Positions 7,614 to 15,102 of a stretch of DNA of 20,446 nucleotides are shown here, piece by piece (within the stretch, counting starts at the first letter, position 1; each line of letters starts with the position of its first letter). Both the position numbers and the translations under genes were made by a program. The notes beneath the pieces are model-generated. The model had not been told where the DNA came from, did not search any database, and was given only the letters and a program-made list of their open reading frames with translations. Source of the stretch: Prevotella sp. UBA3776 (lineage in GTDB: Bacteria > Bacteroidota > Bacteroidia > Bacteroidales > Bacteroidaceae); assembly GCA_002369515.1 (NCBI GenBank), contig DFFM01000015.1:4947-25392 (forward strand), given 5' to 3'.

Positions 7614-7651
7614 AGGGATAAGTATAACACATTTAAAAACAAATTACAATT

Positions 7652-8695
7652 ATGGCAGAAATGAATTTTGGTGGCGTCATCGAAACTGTCGTTACCAGCA
7701 AGGAGTTCTCATTGGAGAAAGCACGTGAAGTATTGAAGGACGAAGTCATCGCCGTCATAGGCTATGGCATCCAGGGCCCCGGACAGGCATGCAACCTGCG
7801 CGACAACGGATTCAACGTGATTGTGGGTCAGCGCGCCGGTCGCACTTTCGACAAGGCAGTGGCCGACGGTTGGGTGCCGGGCAAGACGCTGTTCTCTATC
7901 GAAGAAGCAGCCCAGAAGGGCACAATCCTCTGCATGTTGCTGAGCGATGCTGGTCAGATTCAGGTGTGGCCCACCATCAAGAAATATCTCACGCCGGGCA
8001 AGACGCTCTACTACAGCCACGGTTTTGCCATCAACTGGAGCGACCGCACGGGTGTGGTTCCTCCCAAGGATGTTGACGTGATTTTGGTGGCTCCCAAGGG
8101 TTCGGGCACTTCGCTGCGCACCATGTTCTGCGAGGGTCGCGGACTGAACTGTTCGTATGCCGTCTATCAGGACGCCAGCGGCAAGGCCGAGGAAAAGACC
8201 ATCGCCTTTGGCATTGGCATCGGTGCGGGCTATCTGTTCAAGACCACCTTCGAGCGCGAGGCCACGAGCGACCTGACGGGCGAGCGCGGCTCGCTGATGG
8301 GTGCCATCCAGGGACTGCTGCTGGCACAGTACGAGGTGCTGCGCGAGAACGGCCACTCGCCGAGCGAGGCTTTCAACGAAACCGTGGAGGAGCTCACCCA
8401 GAGCCTGGGGCCGCTCTTCGGCGCCAAGGGCATGGACTGGATGTATGCCAACTGTTCGACCACAGCACAGCGCGGTGCGCTCGACTGGGCTCCGCGTTTC
8501 CACGACGCCATCAAACCCGTCATGCAACAGCTCTACGAGAGTGTGAAGAACGGTACGGAGGCTCAGATCAGCATCGATTCGAACTCGAAGCCTGACTACC
8601 GCGAGGGATTGGAGAAGGAACTTGAAGCCATGCGCAATCAGGAAATGTGGCAGGCTGGCGCCGTCGTGCGGAAGCTGCGCCCGGAGAACAACTAA
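7652..8695 (+). CDS. ilvC: Ketol-acid reductoisomerase (IlvC)
   Basis: IlvC carries out the Mg-dependent alkyl migration and NAD(P)H reduction of acetolactate or acetohydroxybutyrate, the step between IlvBN and IlvD. The 347-residue chain has an N-terminal Rossmann motif, GYGIQGPGQACNLRDNG (37-53). YSHGF (121-125) and VAPKGSG (146-152) follow. The helical C-terminal domain has metal ligands Asp207 and Glu211 in SDLTGERG, then HSPSEAFNETVEE and CSTTAQRGALDW. Several of these segments look more like fungal Ilv5 than like typical class I bacterial enzymes; this judgement is from memory. The cofactor loop VGQRAGR suggests NADPH, but this is weak. The gene follows the ilv operon with a separate promoter and long leader, and ends before a composite repeat and a 20-bp terminator. 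Confidence 0.96.
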   Translation: MAEMNFGGVIETVVTSKEFSLEKAREVLKDEVIAVIGYGIQGPGQACNLRDNGFNVIVGQRAGRTFDKAVADGWVPGKTLFSIEEAAQKGTILCMLLSDAGQIQVWPTIKKYLTPGKTLYYSHGFAINWSDRTGVVPPKDVDVILVAPKGSGTSLRTMFCEGRGLNCSYAVYQDASGKAEEKTIAFGIGIGAGYLFKTTFEREATSDLTGERGSLMGAIQGLLLAQYEVLRENGHSPSEAFNETVEELTQSLGPLFGAKGMDWMYANCSTTAQRGALDWAPRFHDAIKPVMQQLYESVKNGTEAQISIDSNSKPDYREGLEKELEAMRNQEMWQAGAVVRKLRPENN

Positions 8696-8818
8696 AGGCC
8701 CCCTCCGACTCCCCCCTGGGGGGAGAGATAGTTTACAGTTTACAGTTTACGGTTAACAGAAAGGGCGTAAATTGTCAACTGTAAACCTCTCCCAGAGGGA
8801 ATGAAAGGGGGGCTTGGT
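8696..8818. repeat. Composite G/C-block plus GTTTACA-repeat element downstream of ilvC
   Basis: The element begins right after the ilvC stop. It has a C-rich block with a self-complementary CTCCCCCC/GGGGGGAG pair (8709-8725). Four 7-nt units follow (GTTTACA twice, GTTTACG, GTTAACA; 8731-8758), then an inverted closing part. GGGAGAG and GTTTACAGTT (8721-8727, 8731-8740) pair with AACTGTAAAC and CTCTCCC (8777-8793). It ends with G6 at 8807-8812. Related pieces occur at 1-26 and 18783-18915, so it looks like a dispersed REP-like element. Confidence 0.65.
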
Positions 8819-8837
8819 CGGTTGCGAGTTCATAGAT

Positions 8838-8902
8838 ACGAGATACGAGTTATGACTGCATCTCAAAAAGAGAAGGTAGTCATAACTCGTATCTCGTTTT
8901 TT
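8838..8902 (+). terminator. Terminator of ilvC
   Basis: A perfect 20-bp stem (8838-8857 with 8878-8897) encloses a 20-nt loop and is followed by T6 (8897-8902). The loop has a small nested stem, TCTC/GAGA. It stands between the convergent ilvC and recQ genes. The T-run favours action on the plus strand. Confidence 0.82.
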
Positions 8903-8968
8903 CGTTTCTGCGAAGTGGGCGGCGCGTGGCTTTTCCTGTGTTTTGTGACGTGGGTACACGAAAGCCTC

Positions 8969-10921
8969 TTATTCCGCAATTTCAATCATGCTGCCTTTGA
9001 GCGTCACCATTTCCTCGGCCACGAGGTAGGAGAGGGCGGCGTCCAGTTCGTCGGTGTCCAGATGGAGGCTGACGAGCTGGGTGAGGTGGTGGGGCTGCCG
9101 GTCGCTGAGCAGGCTGAGGATTTTCTCTTTGGCGAAGCTCAAGCGGTCTTCGCTCAGAAAGTCGTCGCTGTTGGCCAGACATACGTCACACTGTCCGCAG
9201 TCGTGGCGGCTCAGCTCGCCGAAGTAGCGCAGCAACTGGCGGCTGCGGCACTCCTCGTGGTTCTTGGCGTAGTGGATGACGGCATTGATGCGGTTGGCGT
9301 ACTGCTCTTTGCGCTCTTCATAGACCGATGGCGGAATGAGCAGCTGGCAACCGTCGTCGCGGGGCTGCGTGTAGGTGATGTAGGGCGTTTTCTTGCGTGG
9401 AATGAAGTGCAGGATGTGCCGTTTGTTCAGAGCCGTAAACACGAAGTAGGTCTGTGGCAGGGAGAGTCCTATCTGCTGGGCGAGGAGCGTTTCGTCAACG
9501 AACACGTAGTCGGTGAACATGCCGCCATAGTTGCGCAGCAGCACGATGATGAGTTCGTTCTCTATCTGTGTGAGGCTGTCGAGCCGGTAGAGTTCTTCGC
9601 GGTCGATGAGGAAATGCACACGCGCGCTGTTTTCCGTTTCCTCGGCATAGTCGATGTAGCCGGCGCGGGTGAGAATCTGCAGCGCGCTGTGTACCTGGAT
9701 GGGGAAGTGCTTGAAGTTGTGGCAGAACTTGTCGATGTCGAATTCGAAGGTGCGTCCCATGGCGCTGCCCACGCCTATCTGGTAGAAATAGGCCAAATGG
9801 TCATAGACCTGCCTCACGTAGTCTTTGTCGGGGAAGGTGTCGGCAATGCGTTTGTTCAGCTTGCTTTCGTCGCTGCTGTTGTAGAGCATTGCGCTGAGCG
9901 ACGGTTTTCCGTCGCGTCCTGCGCGTCCCGCTTCTTGGAAATAGGCCTCGAGCGAGTCGGGGCAGTCGATGTGTACCACCATGCGCACGTCGGGTTTGTC
10001 GATGCCCATGCCAAAGGCGTTGGTGGCCACCATCACGCGTATGTTGTCGGTCTGCCAGTCTTTTTGGCGTTGGTCTTTGATGGTGTGTTCGAGTCCGGCG
10101 TGATAGAAGGTGGCGTTCTGGTTGTGCTCGTTGAGCATGTCGGCAATCTCCTTGGAGCGTCGTCGGCTGCGCACATAGACGATGGCGCTGCCCGGATGGG
10201 TGTCGAGCAGCTGCAGCAGGTCGGTGAACTTGTCGGTGGAAAAGAGCACTTGGTAGGCCAGGTTTTTCCGCTCGTAGCTCATTCGGAACACTTGGAAGGC
10301 TCTGGGGCTTGATTCGGCCGTTGTCTTTTCCGTGACGTTGGCTGTGGGCTCCAGGGTCAGCTTGTCTTGTATGTCCTTGATGACGAGCGGTGTGGCTGTG
10401 GCGGTGAGCGCCAGCACGGGTGCGTCGGGCTTGATGCGGCGCAGGTCGGTGATGTGCAGGTAGGAGGGCCGGAAGTCGTAGCCCCACTGGCTGATGCAGT
10501 GGGCTTCGTCAACGGTGATGAAACTCACGCGCATGTGGCGCAGCTTGGTCTGGAACAGTTGCGATGCGATGCGTTCGGGCGAGATGTAGAGCAGCTTGAC
10601 GCCTCCGAAGATGCAGTTTTCGAGTGTCTGGATGATTTCGGGGCGGGTGAGGCCGGTATGGATGGCGGCGGCGCGTATGCCGTGGCGGCGCAGGTTCTGC
10701 ACCTGGTCTTTCATCAGGGCGATGAGCGGGGTGATGACAATGCACACGCCCTCCTGAGCGAGTGCCGACACCTGGAATGTGATGCTCTTGCCACCGCCTG
10801 TTGGCATGAGCCCCAGTGTGTCGTGCCCACTCGTTATGCTCTCGATGATTTCGCGCTGTATGCCGCGGAAATCGTCGTAGCCCCAGTACTTTTTTAGGAT
10901 GGATTGAAAAGAGTCGGCCAT
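8969..10921 (-). CDS. recQ: RecQ-family ATP-dependent DNA helicase
   Basis: RecQ unwinds DNA 3' to 5' during recombination and fork repair. The 650-residue protein has the superfamily 2 helicase core in its first 345 residues or so: Walker A PTGGGKS (40-46), DEAH box (138-141) followed by CISQWGYDFRPSY, and motif VI QEAGRAGRDG (about 329-338). A zinc-binding cluster with the exact RecQ spacing C-x16-C-x2-C-x2-C uses Cys558, 575, 578 and 581. In E. coli RecQ this cluster lies only about 50 residues after motif VI; here about 220 residues intervene, containing winged-helix-like stretches. No HRDC domain is visible, and only about 70 residues follow the zinc site. It lies 35 nt downstream of recJ, so the two probably form one transcript. 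The ATG at 10919-10921 fits the family start. Confidence 0.92.
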   Translation of the reverse strand: MADSFQSILKKYWGYDDFRGIQREIIESITSGHDTLGLMPTGGGKSITFQVSALAQEGVCIVITPLIALMKDQVQNLRRHGIRAAAIHTGLTRPEIIQTLENCIFGGVKLLYISPERIASQLFQTKLRHMRVSFITVDEAHCISQWGYDFRPSYLHITDLRRIKPDAPVLALTATATPLVIKDIQDKLTLEPTANVTEKTTAESSPRAFQVFRMSYERKNLAYQVLFSTDKFTDLLQLLDTHPGSAIVYVRSRRRSKEIADMLNEHNQNATFYHAGLEHTIKDQRQKDWQTDNIRVMVATNAFGMGIDKPDVRMVVHIDCPDSLEAYFQEAGRAGRDGKPSLSAMLYNSSDESKLNKRIADTFPDKDYVRQVYDHLAYFYQIGVGSAMGRTFEFDIDKFCHNFKHFPIQVHSALQILTRAGYIDYAEETENSARVHFLIDREELYRLDSLTQIENELIIVLLRNYGGMFTDYVFVDETLLAQQIGLSLPQTYFVFTALNKRHILHFIPRKKTPYITYTQPRDDGCQLLIPPSVYEERKEQYANRINAVIHYAKNHEECRSRQLLRYFGELSRHDCGQCDVCLANSDDFLSEDRLSFAKEKILSLLSDRQPHHLTQLVSLHLDTDELDAALSYLVAEEMVTLKGSMIEIAE

Positions 10922-10956
10922 CGGTCTTCAAGCTTCGGTCAGTGCATTGGCTTTGT

Positions 10957-12684
10957 TCAGCCGTCGGTCTCGGTGGGCCGGATGGCTTCTATCTGCAGTT
11001 GCACGTCGCCTTTCTTGAACACGTTGTCCTCGATGGTGTAGGCAATGTCGAACGAGCGTTTGGACTTGATGTAACGTGCCGACCCGCTCTGTCCGAAGGC
11101 GATGCCGTTCATCACGTTGTTCGACTTCGAATCGACCAGCTCCAGCTTGACGTGCTCTTGCTCGCGCCCCACCACCTTGCTCGTGCCGAAGTCATAGACG
11201 TCGAGCGTAGAGAAGAGGGGCTTCGGGTTGCCCGGCCCGAAGGGAGCGAACTTCTTCAGGTCGTTGTGCAGCTTTCGGGTGATGTCCTTGAAGTCTATCT
11301 GTGCGTCGATGTTGAGGGTGGCCTCGGTTTGTTCGGGCTGAATGTGCAGGTCAACGTACTTTTGGAACCGGCGGCGGAACTCGGTGATGTCGTTCCAGCG
11401 CAGGGTCAGTCCGGCGGCGTAGGTGTGGCCGCCGAAGTTGACCAGCAGGTCGCGGCAGCTCTTGATGGCCGAGTAGATGTCGAAACCCGTCACGCTGCGC
11501 GCCGAGCCTGTGGCAAAGTCGCCGTCGCGCGTGAGCACCACCGTGGGGCGGAAGTAGATTTCGGTGAGTCGGGAGGCGACGATGCCGATGACGCCCTTTT
11601 TCCACCCTTCGTCGTAGAGCACGATGCTCGACTGGTGCTTTTGGCTTTCCAGTCGGGCTACGATCTGGTTGGCCTCCTCGGTCATCTGCTTGTCGATGTC
11701 CTTGCGCTGTTCGTTGTACTCGTTGATGTGTTTGGCCTTGAGCAGAGCCTCGCCGAAGTCTTTCTCCACCAGCAGGTCCACCGACTCCTTGCCGTTCTCC
11801 ATGCGGCCGCTGGCGTTGATGCGCGGCCCAATCTTGAACACGATGTCGCTCATCGAGATGTCGCGCCCGTTCAGCCCGCAGATGTCGATGATGGCCTTGA
11901 GCCCGATGTTGGGGTTCTGGTTGAGCTGCTTGAGTCCGTGGAAGGCCAGTATGCGGTTCTCTTCCTCCACGGGCACGATGTCGGCGGCTATGCTCACGGC
12001 GCAGAAGTCGAGCAGCGGAATGAGCCGCGAGAAGGGGATTCCGTTGTTCTTGGCGAAAGCCTGCATCAGCTTGAAGCCCACTCCGCAGCCGCACAAGTGC
12101 TTGAAGGGGTAGGGGTCGTCGGGACGCTTGGGATTGAGAATGGCCACGGCGGGGGGCATCACCTCGTCGGGCACGTGGTGGTCACAGATGATGAAGTCAA
12201 TGCCCAAGCTGCGGGCATAGTCAATTTCGTCGATTGCCTTGATGCCGCAATCGAGAATGATGATGAGTTTAACACCCGTTTCCTTGGCATAGTCTATTCC
12301 TTTCTTGCTCACCCCGTAGCCCTCGTCGTAGCGGTCGGGGATGTAGTAGTCAATGTTGGAATAGAATTGCTGCAGAAACTTATACACCAAAGCAACAGCG
12401 GTACACCCGTCAACATCGTAGTCGCCATAGACCATGATGCGCTCCTTGCGCCCCATGGCGTCGTTCAGACGGTCAACGGCCACGTCCATGTCCTTCATCA
12501 GGAAGGGGTTGAGCAGGTCGTTGAGCTGGGGTCGGAAGAACCGTTTGGCAGCCGATTCGGTGGTGATTCCCCGGCGTAAGAGCAGATTTCCCAGGATGGG
12601 GCTGATGCCGAGTTTCGCGCCAAGTTCGTCAGCTGCTTTCTGTTGGTCTGATGTAGGTGCTTCGTAATTCCATTTAAAATGCAT
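10957..12684 (-). CDS. recJ: Single-stranded-DNA-specific 5'-3' exonuclease RecJ
   Basis: RecJ degrades single-stranded DNA 5' to 3' in recombination, mismatch and base-excision repair, often behind RecQ. The 575-residue length is typical. The DHH phosphoesterase motifs are intact: VYGDYDVDGCTA (85-96; metal ligands Asp88, Asp90 and Asp92), ILDCGI with Asp145, CDHHVPDE with the DHH triad at 168-170, and CGCGVGFKL (198-206). A DHHA1-like segment with GPRINASGRM follows, then a C-terminal OB-like region containing FGPGNPKPLF. The ATG at 12682-12684 gives an N-terminus starting directly with the RecJ lead-in helix. It is the first gene of a recJ-recQ pair and has a candidate promoter about 70 nt upstream. 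Confidence 0.95.
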   Translation of the reverse strand: MHFKWNYEAPTSDQQKAADELGAKLGISPILGNLLLRRGITTESAAKRFFRPQLNDLLNPFLMKDMDVAVDRLNDAMGRKERIMVYGDYDVDGCTAVALVYKFLQQFYSNIDYYIPDRYDEGYGVSKKGIDYAKETGVKLIIILDCGIKAIDEIDYARSLGIDFIICDHHVPDEVMPPAVAILNPKRPDDPYPFKHLCGCGVGFKLMQAFAKNNGIPFSRLIPLLDFCAVSIAADIVPVEEENRILAFHGLKQLNQNPNIGLKAIIDICGLNGRDISMSDIVFKIGPRINASGRMENGKESVDLLVEKDFGEALLKAKHINEYNEQRKDIDKQMTEEANQIVARLESQKHQSSIVLYDEGWKKGVIGIVASRLTEIYFRPTVVLTRDGDFATGSARSVTGFDIYSAIKSCRDLLVNFGGHTYAAGLTLRWNDITEFRRRFQKYVDLHIQPEQTEATLNIDAQIDFKDITRKLHNDLKKFAPFGPGNPKPLFSTLDVYDFGTSKVVGREQEHVKLELVDSKSNNVMNGIAFGQSGSARYIKSKRSFDIAYTIEDNVFKKGDVQLQIEAIRPTETDG

Positions 12685-12754
12685 TTATGATTGTTTTTTT
12701 ATTCCTTTGTCGCTTGGGTGGCTAAAAAAGGGCCTATTACCCCAAATTAGCGCC

Positions 12755-12787
12755 CAAAGATAAGAATAAAAAACGAAATATCATAAA
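12755..12787 (-). promoter_or_regulatory. Candidate promoter of recJ-recQ
   Basis: On the minus strand TATCTTTG (12762 down to 12755) is an exact TAnnTTTG match. TTTATG (12787 down to 12782), 19 nt upstream, is an imperfect -33 element. The start would be near 12749, giving a leader of about 65 nt. Confidence 0.45.
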
Positions 12788-12857
12788 CTTTTTGTCGAAA
12801 AATCGCTTTTCCGGCACGTTTTTTCTTTCTTTCTTCTTTCTTCAAGCATTTTGTGGC

Positions 12858-12930
12858 GAGTGGAAATTAACGCCCGCTAACTTCCACTCATGTAAACCTG
12901 CGAATTCTTCCACTCGGGCAAACCAGTGGA
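12858..12930 (-). terminator. Hairpin pair after the PAP2-barrel gene, possible terminator
   Basis: Two stems lie within 95 nt of the PAP2-barrel stop. An 8-bp stem pairs 12858-12865 with 12882-12889, and a 6-bp stem pairs 12909-12914 with 12925-12930. Both are built from the same AGTGGAA word in alternating orientation. There is no strong T-run on the minus strand, so termination here is only likely by position. Confidence 0.35.
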
Positions 12931-12950
12931 TTCTTCCCCCTCAGGCAATC

Positions 12951-14771
12951 CTACAGATTCACAAGGAAGGAGAGTCCCAGGGTGAAGAAGTCCATTTTCT
13001 TCTTCTTGCTGTATTCTTGCGTCTCCATGTTGTCGCTTGCAGAGGACAAAATTCCAACCACTCCATATCCATTTTCGGTAAGTCCGTCGTACAGGAATTG
13101 GTAGGGTGAATACTTAAACGTGTAGGTTTTCTCGGTGAAGTCGTAGTCGCAGAACAGCCGCCAAGAGAAATTCGACTTGTAGCGGTAGGTGAGCGACAGA
13201 CCGGTGCCCCACGAAGTGGAGTTGTTGGCGCCCAGTGTCACATAGTCCCACTCGCTGGCGTATGTCTCGCCTGTGTTGGTGGGATAGTCAATGGTGAGCA
13301 GGGGGTTGAAGTCGTCGTCGAATGCTATTTCGCCGTTTTCGATGGTCATCAGGCTGTAAATGTCTTTCTTGTTGCCCTTGGCAAAGGCGTCGATGTCGAG
13401 TTCCTGCGTTATGGAGCGGCCAATGAGCGCCTTGGTGCCCAGTGCCCAGTGCTTGCCCAGCGGCAGGTTGAAGTAAAGGCCCACACTGCCCGTGAACTCG
13501 GCCAGATGGTCGCTCTTCACGATGCCGCCAATCTCGGTGACGGGGGCTATGGACGGATTGGCAAAGTTGAATGTGTCGAAATCCATGCCAATGCTTTTGT
13601 AGTAATCCTCTTCATTCCTATTGGGAGCTATTGAGTACATGTCGGATATCTCATTCCAGGCTGCCACGCCCAAATAGTCGGCAATGTCAGAGTATATGCC
13701 GAACGACTTGGCCGACATGGCGCGTACGCGCAGGCGGCCGCCCACGCCCACGTACTTGTTGAAGAAATAGGCTCCTTCGGCATCGACCACTGTGGCCGAG
13801 CGGAACTCAATCTGGTCCACCTCGTCGTCCTCTTCCCACAATTCGGGCGAGAACTTCTGTTTGTTCTGCAGGTCGGAAGTGCGGAAACCGATGCTCTTGC
13901 CGCCAATGCCCACACCCATCGATATGCCGAAGAACGACGGGTTCTCAGAGTCGATGACCATGTCGTTGCGCAGCAGTCCACGGCCTTTGAAAAGCAGGTC
14001 GCCAATGGCATAGCCCAGTTCGGTGGAAAGAATGCCGATGCCGGCACCCGACATCACGTCGCTCACCCAGTGGCGGTTGTTAAGCACACGCATTACGCCC
14101 GTGGCTGTGGCCACACCGTAGCCTGCCACCGAGAACCAGGGCGAGCGCGTCAGTCCGTACTCCTTGTGCAGCAGCGTGGCGCCGACAAACGACGTGGCCG
14201 TGTGGCCCGAAGGCCACGAGTTGGCCGTCGAACCGTCGGGGCGCATCTCCTTGGCCGTGTATTTGATGCCGTTCACGAATCCGGCCATGATGGCATACGA
14301 CAGTCCCGCGCTGGCCAGCAGACGGGGCCAGTCGCTGCGGCCTTCCAGTCCGCCGAGTTTCAGGCCCACGGTCATCACCGGGCCGAAAAACTGGGTGTAA
14401 TCGTCAATGCTGGTCTTGAAGTCGGTCAGCAGCTGCGTGTTTTTCTTGTTGTTCTTGTCGTTCACGCGGAACATGGCCTTGTCGCTCTTGATGGCCCATC
14501 CGGCAACAAACAGGGGGACGCCCACAAAGGTCATGTCGTCCATAAACTTGTATGGCTTTACGCCGGGGTTGGTCTTCGTCTTGAAGAAGTCGAAGTCCAT
14601 GCCTTTGTTCAGTGTCATGGTGGGAAGCTCGGGCGCTTCCTCAGTCTTCGAGCTGGCGTCGAACTTCATTTCGGGTGTCTGCAGCTTCAGTGGCTCTGTC
14701 AGATAGTTGTCGGCTATGGCCAAAGCCGGCATCAGCAAGGCTGCCAGCAACAAAAAAGATAATCTTTTCAT
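12951..14771 (-). CDS. Secreted PAP2-family phosphatase fused to an outer-membrane beta-barrel
   Basis: A signal peptide (MKRLSFLLLAALLMPALAIA) opens this 606-residue protein. Residues of about 80-262 form a type 2 phosphatidic-acid phosphatase domain with all three active-site motifs: Lys170 to Arg177-Pro178 (KX6RP), PSGH (187-190), and Arg228, His234 and Asp238 in RVLNNRHWVSD. This predicts hydrolysis of a lipid or pyrophosphate-linked phosphate outside the cytoplasm. Residues of about 280-606 are rich in alternating aromatic/glycine strands and end in FFTLGLSFLVNL, a typical C-terminal outer-membrane strand. The helices of the phosphatase part are only mildly hydrophobic, so it could be a periplasmic domain held by the barrel rather than an inner-membrane enzyme. 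The substrate is unknown; lipid A, undecaprenyl pyrophosphate and phospholipid are all possible. The gene stands alone, in the same direction as the peptidase genes upstream. Confidence 0.85.
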   Translation of the reverse strand: MKRLSFLLLAALLMPALAIADNYLTEPLKLQTPEMKFDASSKTEEAPELPTMTLNKGMDFDFFKTKTNPGVKPYKFMDDMTFVGVPLFVAGWAIKSDKAMFRVNDKNNKKNTQLLTDFKTSIDDYTQFFGPVMTVGLKLGGLEGRSDWPRLLASAGLSYAIMAGFVNGIKYTAKEMRPDGSTANSWPSGHTATSFVGATLLHKEYGLTRSPWFSVAGYGVATATGVMRVLNNRHWVSDVMSGAGIGILSTELGYAIGDLLFKGRGLLRNDMVIDSENPSFFGISMGVGIGGKSIGFRTSDLQNKQKFSPELWEEDDEVDQIEFRSATVVDAEGAYFFNKYVGVGGRLRVRAMSAKSFGIYSDIADYLGVAAWNEISDMYSIAPNRNEEDYYKSIGMDFDTFNFANPSIAPVTEIGGIVKSDHLAEFTGSVGLYFNLPLGKHWALGTKALIGRSITQELDIDAFAKGNKKDIYSLMTIENGEIAFDDDFNPLLTIDYPTNTGETYASEWDYVTLGANNSTSWGTGLSLTYRYKSNFSWRLFCDYDFTEKTYTFKYSPYQFLYDGLTENGYGVVGILSSASDNMETQEYSKKKKMDFFTLGLSFLVNL

Positions 14772-15066
14772 CGTCGTTCAGTGTTTTTTTGATTTTCCTG
14801 CAAAGAGGCAGGCTTGTTTTGGTATTGTTGGTTCGCTTTTTCAGCAGAGCAATCTTTTGTTTGCCCTATTTGTTGGCAAAAATACAAAAAAGAAGCAAAA
14901 TTTCACTTGTTTTCTGAAAAAAATACAATTGCCGTCTGTTTTTTTTTGCCGTCAAAAATCCATGTTTTTCTGCCGCATCAGCCGGTTTTGCTGCAGCGGG
15001 TGCCCTGCCAGCGTGTTCGACCGCATCGTGGCGAATCGGCAGTGAATGGTCGTGAAATGAAAACAA
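14772..15066. other. AT-rich spacer upstream of the PAP2-barrel gene
   Basis: This spacer is mostly long T and A runs. The exception is a short GC-rich patch (about 14972-15055) that has no clear gene. It includes a 5-bp hairpin (CCTGC at 14797-14801 with GCAGG at 14808-14812), which would lie in the leader of the PAP2 transcript. I see no RNA gene here. Confidence 0.5.
14877..14884 (-). promoter_or_regulatory. Candidate -7 box for the PAP2-barrel gene
   Basis: On the minus strand TATTTTTG matches TAnnTTTG, about 105 nt before the start codon. No good TTTG lies 19-21 nt further upstream, and the region is T-rich, so this is weak. Confidence 0.28.
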
Positions 15067-15102
15067 CAGCGCCGCGAGTTACGAAAATAACTCACGGCGC
15101 TG
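15067..15102 (-). terminator. Terminator-like hairpin after the C1 peptidase gene
   Basis: A 15-bp stem (15067-15081 with 15088-15102) with one C/A position (a G-U on one strand) and a 6-nt loop is followed on the minus strand by a T-rich stretch (TTGTTTTC). It is about 170 nt past the peptidase stop. One arm is a diverged copy of the neighbouring 21-nt repeat unit. Confidence 0.55.

Noticed and set aside
8801..10312. 503-codon open frame on the plus strand opposite recQ
   Set aside because: It is fully antisense to a clear helicase gene, has no recognisable motif, and is the kind of frame that GC-rich codon use produces on the opposite strand.
10942..12579. 545-codon open frame on the plus strand opposite recJ
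   Set aside because: It is antisense to intact RecJ motifs and its composition is rich in Val, Leu, Asp and His, as expected of a mirror frame.
14962..15045. 27-residue cysteine-rich peptide frame (MFFCRISRFCCSGCPASVF...)
   Set aside because: Four cysteines in 27 residues caught the eye, but there is no promoter, start context or neighbour to support expression.
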